From NCBI GenBank assembly GCA_038225955.1, contig JBBRQV010000034.1, positions 1-25,230 of the forward strand: DNA of 25,230 nt. The letters are read 5' to 3'. This DNA comes from JAFDZO01 sp038225955 (GTDB lineage Bacteria; Bacteroidota; Ignavibacteria; Tepidaquicellales; Tepidaquicellaceae). The notes beneath the pieces were generated by a model. That model was not told where the DNA came from and ran no database searches. It saw only the letters and a program-made list of their open reading frames with translations. Both the position numbers and the translations under genes were made by a program. This document shows positions 15,773 through 24,097 of this stretch, one piece after another; position 1 is the first letter of the stretch; the number at the start of each line of letters is the position of its first letter.

Positions 15773-17875
15773 TTATACTATTGCAAAATCTATTTTCTTT
15801 GAAAACATATTTACTCGTGATACTGCAATCCTGACTTTATCGCCGGCGCGGAGAATGCGTTTAGTTCTTCGCCCGATTGCGATATGCCTCTTATCATCAT
15901 ACTCATAATAATCATCTTCAATATCTTTGAATCTTACCATACCTTCAATCAGAATATCATTTATCTGAACGTACACTCCGAATTGCATAATGCCGGAAAT
16001 GATACCTTCGTATTCCTCGCCGATTCTGCTTTGCAGATATTCGATTTGTTTAATCTTTATTGATTCTCTTTCCGCGGCAACAGCATTCTGCTCGCGTTCT
16101 GAGCTTCTTTTGCAAATATCAGGAAGTAACTGATTATAATGCTGAACAGTTTTAACAATATTTTTCTTCGCATTCATGTAATCAAATAAAACTCTGTGAA
16201 CGATTAAATCGGGATATCTTCTAATAGGGGATGTGAAATGTGTATAGTGGTCAAAACCAAGTCCGTAATGTCCGATGTTTTTGTGAGTATAAATTGCTTT
16301 TGCCATAGAGCGAATCAACAAATCGTTTATGATATACTCTTCGGGTTTTCCTTTTACCTCTTCTAAAAGTTTTCCGAGCGAATCTTTATTATTTACATCA
16401 ACTTTGTAACCGAACTGATGAACAAACTCAGAAAGATTTTTTAATTTCTCCACGTCCGGGTTATCGTGAACTCTATAAATAAATGGGTAAAGCATCTCCG
16501 AATCTTTCTGTAGATTTTTTACATAAAGCGTTGCGCAAGTATTTGCGAGGAGCATAAACTCTTCAATCAATCTCATTGTTTCCAATCGTTCCTTAGGAAT
16601 GATTTTCATAACACGCCCTTTTTTATCGAATACAAATTTCACCTCGCGTGAATCAAAATCTAATCCGCCTGCTTTAATTCTTTTTTCTGTCAGGCATTTA
16701 GAAACTTTATACATCAGTAAAAGCTCTTTTGAAAAATCTCCTTTTTTCTTCTCAATAATATCTTGTGCCTCTTCGTATGTAAATCTTCTTTTACTGTTAA
16801 TGATTGTCTTTTTTATCTCAAAACTCTTAATCGTATATTTTTTTGTAAGATTGATGAAGATTGAAAACGTAAGTCTGTCAACATTAGGTTTTAGCGAGCA
16901 AATATCATTCGATAAATTTTCAGGAAGCATAGGAACTACACCATCGACAAGGTAAACACTTGTACCTCTCTTTAAGGCTTCCTTATCTAATTCGCTTCCT
17001 TCTTTTACATAGTGAGATACATCTGCAATGTGCACGCCGAGCAAAAATCCATCGTCAGTTTTCTCAAGCGAAACAGCATCATCAAAATCACGCGCATCAA
17101 GCGGGTCAATTGTAAAGATTGTGCTTTCTCTTAAGTCCAATCTTCCTTTAGTTTCTGATTTAAACTCAATAGCCTCCGCTTCATCAATTACTGCTTTCGG
17201 AAATTCTTTCTCCAATGCAAATTTCTTAACGATAGAGTTTAACTCTGCCTCTGCATTTCCGGATTTACCCAGTACTTCTTTTATAACGCCTTTTAAATCA
17301 GTCAACTCATTACTTATATCATCGGGATTTAATATCTCGCAGTAAACTTTATCTCCATCCTTCACACCGTTAAAAAATTGTTTCTGAATGTAAATATTCT
17401 TTTTTATATTTCTAGAGTCAGGGAAAACAGTTCCGTAACTCTTGTTATCTTCAAAATCTCCCGTAACAAACTTAAATTCTTTTCGTGATATATTTGTAAT
17501 CTCGGCAAAGGGAATTCCGTCAATGTCTTTTAATTGAAAGGTAACTTTATCTCCCAGTGAAAGCGCCTTGTTACTGGTGCCAATTATTTTATATCTTATT
17601 TCGTCGCCGTTCTTATTAAAATATTTTATTTCAAATCTGCCATCGCTGCCGAAATCTGTAACACCTTCCATATTAGATTCAGCAGGTGAATTATTTAGAA
17701 AATATAATTTTCCGTCTTTGGCAACAAGACCTTCATCCATCAAATCGTACAAAAGATTTCTAAGGTTTTCAATTTTGAATCTCGGGAGATTTAGATTTTT
17801 CAAAAGGGCATGAAGCTTAACTTTACTTTCAGGATTCTTTTTGAAAAAATTTAATATTTGATTTTTGAGTTTGAT
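15773..17875 (-). CDS. rnr: Ribonuclease R (RNB exoribonuclease; start uncertain)
   Basis: A 3'-to-5' exoribonuclease that degrades structured RNA. Domains: N-terminal winged helix, cold-shock-type OB folds, the RNB catalytic domain with TIDPLDARDFDDAV (the four metal-binding aspartates), HFTSPIRRYPDLIVHR near its end, and a C-terminal S1 domain (YEGIISGIMQFGVYVQI onward). There is no long basic tail. The first conventional start is TTG 17803 (676 residues), but the upstream codons continue the winged-helix domain: ILNFFKKNPESKVKLHALL. The frame is open to a TAA at 17890-17888 and contains no ATG, GTG or TTG before 17803. ATC 17875, read MKLKNQILNFF, or ATT 17887 are candidates. The gene follows tamB closely and is last in the rfaE1-rfaE2-tamB-rnr run. 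Confidence 0.93.
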   Translation of the reverse strand: MKLKNQILNFFKKNPESKVKLHALLKNLNLPRFKIENLRNLLYDLMDEGLVAKDGKLYFLNNSPAESNMEGVTDFGSDGRFEIKYFNKNGDEIRYKIIGTSNKALSLGDKVTFQLKDIDGIPFAEITNISRKEFKFVTGDFEDNKSYGTVFPDSRNIKKNIYIQKQFFNGVKDGDKVYCEILNPDDISNELTDLKGVIKEVLGKSGNAEAELNSIVKKFALEKEFPKAVIDEAEAIEFKSETKGRLDLRESTIFTIDPLDARDFDDAVSLEKTDDGFLLGVHIADVSHYVKEGSELDKEALKRGTSVYLVDGVVPMLPENLSNDICSLKPNVDRLTFSIFINLTKKYTIKSFEIKKTIINSKRRFTYEEAQDIIEKKKGDFSKELLLMYKVSKCLTEKRIKAGGLDFDSREVKFVFDKKGRVMKIIPKERLETMRLIEEFMLLANTCATLYVKNLQKDSEMLYPFIYRVHDNPDVEKLKNLSEFVHQFGYKVDVNNKDSLGKLLEEVKGKPEEYIINDLLIRSMAKAIYTHKNIGHYGLGFDHYTHFTSPIRRYPDLIVHRVLFDYMNAKKNIVKTVQHYNQLLPDICKRSSEREQNAVAAERESIKIKQIEYLQSRIGEEYEGIISGIMQFGVYVQINDILIEGMVRFKDIEDDYYEYDDKRHIAIGRRTKRILRAGDKVRIAVSRVNMFSKKIDFAIV

Positions 17876-17880
17876 ATGCG

Positions 17881-20800
17881 TTAGAATTTAATTCTATAAT
17901 AAATAGTTGCGCCGGTTCTTATATCGGCAGCTTCCACACTTGTATTTGAGCTGAGTGAAGTTAACGGGTCAACTGTTCTTTCAACTTGGATGAATAAATT
18001 ACTTGAAATTCCTTTTATGTTAAGAAGTTTACCGAGTGGATATTGAACGACAAAGTTTGTATTGTTAAGATTATCAAAAACCTGTCCGCCTACTCTTACA
18101 ATCGCATCACCGAATGCCGCTGTGATTCTTATATCAGTATTCTGAGCAACAGAACCGTTCTGTGAGTTTACATAATTTATATCAGTATTCACAATGAACG
18201 GCAGTATATCCTGAATAAATGAAGAAAAATAATTGGATAAAATTACAGAGCCTACATTTGCTCCGACAGTTGATGCGAGAGTTACCTGCTGCGATGCATT
18301 CAAATTCGGTGTCCCGAATAAAATAAAACTTATAGCTTTTTGTGAGGGGTCTGCGCTGTTATCGAGGCCGCCATTTTTGTAATACTTCCAGTCAAGTTTT
18401 GGATTTGTTGCGTCACCTGATACTGCAAGCTGCAAATCAATCTGGTCAGTGGCTCCGGAATTATCTTCGGATGGAGCAGTACCGGAATACTCAGCATTAA
18501 TATCTAATTCAGGATTTTTTATCGGTCCGTTAAATTTAATAGTTCCGCTTGCTTTGAAGTTCTTATAAAATTTATAATATGAATTATCTCCTAAGACTAC
18601 ATTGCCCCGCGCTTCCATATTGCCACTATTTCTATTATCAACAAATAAATTCATATTAACCTCTCCAAAAAATTCCTGCTTGTATTTCGGATTCGTTATA
18701 AATCTTAAGAAGATAGGCGTTTCATTTGTTACAATTAAATCATAAATAAAAGAACTTCTAGGAATTGGTTTATTTATACTTGAATCTTCCTGTGCAATTA
18801 AATAACGTTCAAACGGATTCCATTCTTTTTTATTTTTATTTTTAATGCTATCCGTCAACTTTGCTGTATAAATAATTAAACTATCAGGACTAAATGAAGT
18901 GGAATCGTAAATTATTTTATAATTAAAATCGTCTGCATACAAATCTAAAGTTTCTTGCTGAAAAGGATTTATCGTAATGTTACCTTTTTTAAGTGTAAGG
19001 TTTCCGTTGAGAAGTATTGATTTATCATTTCCCTTGAGATGCAGCGCAGGTATTCCACTTCCTCCATATAAATCACCGAGAATCCCGAGATCGGTATTAC
19101 CGTTATTTTTATCAAATAATTTTACATCGCCCGTCATATTTAAATCAATATCGCTTAACTTCAGATTACTGAAATCTATATACCCTGTAGTTGTAATAAA
19201 TCTTGTATCTTCATCAGGGGTATAAAGTTTGGAATTTCTCAGCACAAGTTTTTGACCTTCAGTTGCCAAATCAGCTTCAAACCTGTAATACATTTTTGTC
19301 AGGTCAACATTAAATGAACCGTCAACTACATTCATACCTCCTGTAAGCTGAGGTTTTGACGCAGTACCTCCTATATCTATCTTTCCATTTAGAGTTCCTG
19401 TAAGATTTGAAGTAAGGGGGAGAAATGATTCAATGAGTCTTATCTGATAATTATTTGATGTTAAATTCAGGTTTATTCTATCCGTAATCATTTTCTCTTT
19501 TATTATAGCAGTATCTGCATTGGTAAAGGAGAGATAAATAGGGAACTGTCCGGTAATTTTCAAATTACCTACATTGCTTTGATTATAAAAACTTATATCA
19601 GGTATGAGTTTATAATCCTTATAATCCACCAAGGCATCAATTCTACCAATACTTGTATTGCCCATGCTTAGCATATCAGAGTTGGTTTCAAAATGGAATA
19701 AAGGATTTTTTAAATCTCCTTTGTATATTAATTCAATACGCCGGAAGTTTCCTTGTATCTGCCCTTCCGGTTCAATATCCGGATTAATGTATTTTTGAAT
19801 TTCGGCAATGCTTACATTATTAAGTGTTGCTTTTATGTTACTGCTATCATCTAAAGAGTATTTCCCTTCAATTTTCGCTCTCTGCCTTCCCTGCTCAAGA
19901 AGAAAATGCTGAACATCAAAATATCTCTCTCCGTTATCGTTAACGAAATAGAATAAGAGAGAATCTACATCTCTGAATAAATATTTTCCAAACTTTAATG
20001 CTAAGCTATCAACTATAAAAGTAGATTTGACAGGATTAAGTATAAACTTTCCATTGGAAGCAAACTTAATTGTGGAATCTTTCACTATCCGTGTGATGAA
20101 TTTGTTACTGTTGTCTCGGTAGTCAACAAACAAATATGTGGTATCAAATTTTGTCCCTGAAACCATAACTGAATCAGATTTAAAATCTATACGAGCCCGT
20201 ACGCCGTTAATATCCTGTTTGTTATCACTGGACAACCTGAAAGAAAGGTTTGCTTTCGAAACTCTGAATATTGAATCCTGAAAGACGAGCTTAGAAACTT
20301 TTCCTGTATCAATAGAAAGTACGAACCTGTTATTTGTATTTGCAATTCTTCCCTTCATATCAACAACTATATCGAGGTCATTGTAATCAATTAAAGTTGC
20401 TATGGGTTTGAAATCAAGTATTTTTATTTCATAAACAAATCTAAAGCTATCCGGTATGGAAGCTAATTGAGTATTAAAAATTTTAGCACCACTGTCTGAT
20501 AGCAATGTTAATTTTTCTGAAGTAGAATCTTCTCCGAATATCTGACTGAAGTTGGCTGAGACTTTTTGAATATTGGATGATAATACATGCGGCAGAGTAG
20601 CAAGTGTATAAAGCCCTGCAGCCTTCAATTCAAGGAAGTTAGATTTTAATGAAATATCGGTTGAGTCTCCACTTTTATGAATGTAGCCAACCATAGGAGA
20701 AGCAGGCAGCTGGTACTTACTATAAAAAGATTTTGTAAAATCTAATTTAAAATCTCCTGTAATATTTGCAAGTGAAGAACCGCTGCCATGTACATCGTAA

Positions 20801-22581
20801 GTGAAATTAAGGCTGCTGTTATGCGAACTATTTTTTGTAATTCCTTCTATGTTGAGATTTTGAATATTACCTTTTACATCATACTGGAGATTACTAAAAT
20901 CTCTGAACACAACCTTACCGATAACTTTGCTGTTAACATAGTTTGTATTGTAATCTACATCTAAATCTGCTGTCCCGTTGTTTAAAATAATTTGTCCTGA
21001 TGATTTGCTGATGTTCTGCTCTAAGAAACGCGTATCATGAATATTGTAAACAAGTTTTGTACGCATCGTTTTATAATCGAAACCTACACCATCTGCATTT
21101 ATTTCTCCCGTAATATTTCCTTCCAAACTTTTTTCTTTCAGTACTTTTCCTAAATTAAAATTATTTGTTTTAAAAATTCCTTTATAAACGGCTTCATTAG
21201 GTTTTAAATTTAATGAACCTTTTCCGGAAATATTTCCTGCTGATGAATTTATATCTATGTCAGCATCGAAGTCTATCGGCTCGCCTACGAAATGAAAGTC
21301 CGCCCTGATTTTTCCAAGGTGACTATAGTCAGGAACAGGGAGCCCGGGGATAATTAACTTTGTATCAATCGGGTCAATCTCAGATTGATTAGATGTGATA
21401 TCAAGAAAAAGCTTTGAAGGCTCGTCAAGATTTTTTATTGTACCTGCAAGATCATAAACTGAATTGTCTGTTTTTAAGAGAAGTTTATCCAATGCAAAAT
21501 TATTGTATTTGCCTTTGGCTTTAAGGTTAAGGTAAACACGTCCGTCAAGAAAATCTAATGCCGGAAGAAAATATTTCAGATCAGCAAAATCAAATTTATC
21601 TGTAAGAAGGTCTATAGTCATCATCTTATCATCGAACTTATCATATTCAATTTTTTGCTCAAATGGATCAAGGTCTTCAAGCGATACAGTTTTTATATCG
21701 ACTTTAGTTCTGCTCGTAACAAGATTCAAGTTGTTAACCTGAGAAAGTTTCTTCCTCAATATCTTAGCCTGAAAGCTTAAGTTCTTGACACTGAAATCGG
21801 AGTTGGTATTAAAATTGATTTTCTTTACGTCAACAGATTTAGTTTCAGGATAAACTTTTGCAGCAAGCTCAAGATTGAAGTTTCTTAAATAAAGATTCTC
21901 CATATCGAACCGCTGAGTATTAGTCACAGGAATTTGCCCTATCGGAAGCTCTGAATTTTTGTATTCAAGGATAAGGAAATTCCCATCAATGATTTCAATT
22001 TTATCGGCAGTAATCTTCCAATCAAACGGTATAAGAGTCGTATCTTCGGGTCCTGCATAATCCACTTTGAGGAGATAGCGAATGTTCCACATCAAAGTAT
22101 CTTTGTTGTAACTGACTTTGGTGAGATTAATAGTTGGGTTAACCAGAACAACTTTGCTTACATAAACATTTTTATTTGGGATGCCCCACAGGTCATAGCC
22201 TAAATCGATGTAGTCAACTTTCAGCAGAGTATCTTTCTTAACAATAATATTTGCTTTGTTTAATCTGAGGCCGCTGATGATACTTCCTTCGATTGACTCT
22301 GCATAAATTGTGCTTTCTTTTTTTACAAGCGATTCATTTACTTTATCAATAGCGTAATGCAGTATCCAGTTTTTTGCAAATGAAGTTTGAAGCAGGAAGA
22401 ATAGTCCAACAAGAAACAATAGAAGTCCAAGAAATGAGAAAAGGAAAAATCTGAAAAGTATATTAAAGAAGCCTCGTTTCTTTTTAGGCTTTACTGGAGG
22501 TTGAATCGTTTCAATAGGTTCAGTAACGGGTTCCTTTGGTTCCTCTCTGTTCGTAATATTTTCTATATCGTTATCTGCCAT
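17881..22581 (-). CDS. tamB: TamB-like translocation and assembly module protein (DUF490)
   Basis: A very long protein, 1566 residues, anchored in the inner membrane and spanning the periplasm. It has a short charged cytoplasmic N-terminus (KPKKKR, 31-36) and one membrane helix (about 38-65, ILFRFFLFSFLGLLLFLVGL). A long body of amphipathic beta strands follows, with the AsmA/TamB-like groove pattern (repeated alternating hydrophobic strands, TGEINADG, GTLNGKIDIGG). The C-terminal DUF490 domain lies in roughly the last 400 residues, and the protein ends with an aromatic residue (IYYRIKF). Relatives help outer-membrane protein insertion or carry phospholipid to the outer membrane. The ATG at 22581 is eight bases after the rfaE2 stop. 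No TamA/Omp85 gene is adjacent in this window. Confidence 0.92.
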   Translation of the reverse strand: MADNDIENITNREEPKEPVTEPIETIQPPVKPKKKRGFFNILFRFFLFSFLGLLLFLVGLFFLLQTSFAKNWILHYAIDKVNESLVKKESTIYAESIEGSIISGLRLNKANIIVKKDTLLKVDYIDLGYDLWGIPNKNVYVSKVVLVNPTINLTKVSYNKDTLMWNIRYLLKVDYAGPEDTTLIPFDWKITADKIEIIDGNFLILEYKNSELPIGQIPVTNTQRFDMENLYLRNFNLELAAKVYPETKSVDVKKINFNTNSDFSVKNLSFQAKILRKKLSQVNNLNLVTSRTKVDIKTVSLEDLDPFEQKIEYDKFDDKMMTIDLLTDKFDFADLKYFLPALDFLDGRVYLNLKAKGKYNNFALDKLLLKTDNSVYDLAGTIKNLDEPSKLFLDITSNQSEIDPIDTKLIIPGLPVPDYSHLGKIRADFHFVGEPIDFDADIDINSSAGNISGKGSLNLKPNEAVYKGIFKTNNFNLGKVLKEKSLEGNITGEINADGVGFDYKTMRTKLVYNIHDTRFLEQNISKSSGQIILNNGTADLDVDYNTNYVNSKVIGKVVFRDFSNLQYDVKGNIQNLNIEGITKNSSHNSSLNFTYDVHGSGSSLANITGDFKLDFTKSFYSKYQLPASPMVGYIHKSGDSTDISLKSNFLELKAAGLYTLATLPHVLSSNIQKVSANFSQIFGEDSTSEKLTLLSDSGAKIFNTQLASIPDSFRFVYEIKILDFKPIATLIDYNDLDIVVDMKGRIANTNNRFVLSIDTGKVSKLVFQDSIFRVSKANLSFRLSSDNKQDINGVRARIDFKSDSVMVSGTKFDTTYLFVDYRDNSNKFITRIVKDSTIKFASNGKFILNPVKSTFIVDSLALKFGKYLFRDVDSLLFYFVNDNGERYFDVQHFLLEQGRQRAKIEGKYSLDDSSNIKATLNNVSIAEIQKYINPDIEPEGQIQGNFRRIELIYKGDLKNPLFHFETNSDMLSMGNTSIGRIDALVDYKDYKLIPDISFYNQSNVGNLKITGQFPIYLSFTNADTAIIKEKMITDRINLNLTSNNYQIRLIESFLPLTSNLTGTLNGKIDIGGTASKPQLTGGMNVVDGSFNVDLTKMYYRFEADLATEGQKLVLRNSKLYTPDEDTRFITTTGYIDFSNLKLSDIDLNMTGDVKLFDKNNGNTDLGILGDLYGGSGIPALHLKGNDKSILLNGNLTLKKGNITINPFQQETLDLYADDFNYKIIYDSTSFSPDSLIIYTAKLTDSIKNKNKKEWNPFERYLIAQEDSSINKPIPRSSFIYDLIVTNETPIFLRFITNPKYKQEFFGEVNMNLFVDNRNSGNMEARGNVVLGDNSYYKFYKNFKASGTIKFNGPIKNPELDINAEYSGTAPSEDNSGATDQIDLQLAVSGDATNPKLDWKYYKNGGLDNSADPSQKAISFILFGTPNLNASQQVTLASTVGANVGSVILSNYFSSFIQDILPFIVNTDINYVNSQNGSVAQNTDIRITAAFGDAIVRVGGQVFDNLNNTNFVVQYPLGKLLNIKGISSNLFIQVERTVDPLTSLSSNTSVEAADIRTGATIYYRIKF

Positions 22582-22589
22582 TCACAAAT

Positions 22590-23042
22590 TTACAGCTTAA
22601 GAATTTTTTCAATTACTCCTGTAGTAGAGTATTCATTTACAAATTTAAGACTGAAGACTTTGCCGCCGTTTTGTTTTACAATGTCACTACCCACTATCTG
22701 GTCTTCTTTCCAGTCGCCGCCTTTTACAAGTATATCAGGAATGATTTTTGAAATTAAATTGAGCGGAGTATCTTCAGTAAAAATTATCACGCCATCAACA
22801 GCCTTTAAGTTTTCCATTACAAATTTTCTGTCATTCTCTTTGTTCACGGGACGTGAGTCACCTTTAAGTCTTTTAACAGATGCATCCGCATTAAGCCCGA
22901 CTATTAAGAAATCACCAAGCGCTTTTGCTTCGTTTAGATATGCAACGTGTCCGCGATGGATTATATCGAAGACGCCATTTGTAAAAACAATTTTCTTCCC
23001 ATCTTTTTTTAAATGACCTATCTTTTGAATTATCGCATCCAT
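22590..23042 (-). CDS. rfaE2: D-glycero-beta-D-manno-heptose 1-phosphate adenylyltransferase
   Basis: A 150-residue nucleotidyltransferase that joins heptose 1-phosphate to ATP, giving ADP-heptose for LPS. It has the cytidylyltransferase-like fold: VFTNGVFDIIHRGH with the HxGH motif (H29, H32), VGLNADASVKRLKG, SRPVN, and the closing YSTTGVIEKI signature. It corresponds to the C-terminal half of E. coli HldE. I choose ATG 23042, which overlaps the TGA of rfaE1 by one base (TGATG); a TTG one codon earlier at 23045 is possible. The overlap implies translational coupling with the kinase gene. Confidence 0.94.
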   Translation of the reverse strand: MDAIIQKIGHLKKDGKKIVFTNGVFDIIHRGHVAYLNEAKALGDFLIVGLNADASVKRLKGDSRPVNKENDRKFVMENLKAVDGVIIFTEDTPLNLISKIIPDILVKGGDWKEDQIVGSDIVKQNGGKVFSLKFVNEYSTTGVIEKILKL

Positions 23043-24037
23043 CAATTTTCTTGCTCTGAGATATATTGAATTAATTTATCTTTGTGGATTGGAACTATAC
23101 CTACTTCTTCAACTACAAGTCCTGCAGCAAAGTTCGATAATATTACGCTGTCTTTTACTGAAGCGCCGCCTGCAAGGCAAACTGCAATCGTTGAAATGAC
23201 TGTATCGCCTGCGCCGGATACATCGGAAACTTTCCGTGCTTGCGTAGGAACTCTATGAATTTCAATTTGTCCTTTATCGTTTTCAATTAATAGCATTCCA
23301 TGTTCACCAAGTGTGAGAACTAAATTTTCACAATTTATTTTTTTTATAAACTCCATTGCATTTTCAATCAGCTCTTCAATATCATTCGTTCTTTTAAGGT
23401 TTGCATCTTCAAGTTCTTTTCTGTTAGGCTTAAAAAGAAAAATATTTTTGTATTCAAAAAAATTTTCAAACTTCGGGTCAACAAGAATTTTTTTCTTATT
23501 CTTTTTTGCAAAATCAATAACTGAATGTATAAGCTCTTTTGTAAGGACACCTTTGTTGTAATCTTCAAGAATAATAATTTCGTACTCATTTTTTTTATTT
23601 TCAAGAATTTTTAAAATATTTTTATTTGAGCTCTCAGAAATTTTCATTCTGCTTTCGCTGTCTAATCTGACGAGGTGATGTGAGTCTGCAATTACTCTAG
23701 TCTTACAAGTCGTGTTTCTGTTTTCCTCTTCAATGATTCCTTCAGTGCTAATCCCAAGCGATGCAAAAACTTCTTTCAAAATTTTCCCTTCATCATCTTT
23801 TCCGCATACGCCGATAAGAAGCGGCTCTGCTCCCAGAGTTTTTATATTGTATGCAACGTTAGCTGCGCCGCCGAGTTTGTTTTCTGATGTGCCGATATCG
23901 AATACCTGCACGGGCGCTTCGGGTGAAATGCGTGTTACGTTTCCAAGCAAATATCTATCGAGCATTATATCGCCGATAACGACAATTTTCTTGCCGTTTG
24001 CCTGTGAAAAAATGGAGTTCAAGTCTTTTAAATTCAT
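23042..24037 (-). CDS. rfaE1: D-glycero-beta-D-manno-heptose-7-phosphate kinase
   Basis: A 331-residue PfkB-family sugar kinase that phosphorylates heptose 7-phosphate at C1, for ADP-heptose synthesis. Evidence: VVIGDIMLDRYLLGNVTRISPEAPV compressed in the first 45 residues (the HldE kinase opening), KLGGAANVAYN (54-64), FKPNRKE (202-208), and SDVSGAGDTV (271-280) with the catalytic Asp D278 and anion hole. It corresponds to the N-terminal half of E. coli HldE; kinase and adenylyltransferase are separate genes here. It heads the minus-strand run and starts at ATG 24037, four bases after a promoter-like box. The other genes of the pathway (isomerase, phosphatase, epimerase) are not in the window. 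Confidence 0.95.
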   Translation of the reverse strand: MNLKDLNSIFSQANGKKIVVIGDIMLDRYLLGNVTRISPEAPVQVFDIGTSENKLGGAANVAYNIKTLGAEPLLIGVCGKDDEGKILKEVFASLGISTEGIIEEENRNTTCKTRVIADSHHLVRLDSESRMKISESSNKNILKILENKKNEYEIIILEDYNKGVLTKELIHSVIDFAKKNKKKILVDPKFENFFEYKNIFLFKPNRKELEDANLKRTNDIEELIENAMEFIKKINCENLVLTLGEHGMLLIENDKGQIEIHRVPTQARKVSDVSGAGDTVISTIAVCLAGGASVKDSVILSNFAAGLVVEEVGIVPIHKDKLIQYISEQEN

Positions 24038-24041
24038 TCAG

Positions 24042-24072
24042 TAAAAATACCTTTTATACTTACGTTATTCAA
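24042..24072 (-). promoter_or_regulatory. Candidate promoter of rfaE1 operon (Bacteroidota-type)
   Basis: On the minus strand: TTG (24072-24070), exactly 20 bases, then TATTTTTA (24049-24042), followed by CTGA and the ATG of rfaE1. This is the same box, spacing and distance to ATG as in front of lolA, with one base differing in the second box. It predicts a leaderless or near-leaderless transcript. It lies in the 60-base divergent gap shared with the repeat-protein gene. Confidence 0.45.
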
Positions 24073-24097
24073 TGTAATTTAACAGATTAACCACATT

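Noticed and set aside
22501..23016. 171-residue plus-strand ORF across the tamB/rfaE2 junction
   Set aside because: It is antisense to two well-supported genes and shows no family motifs.
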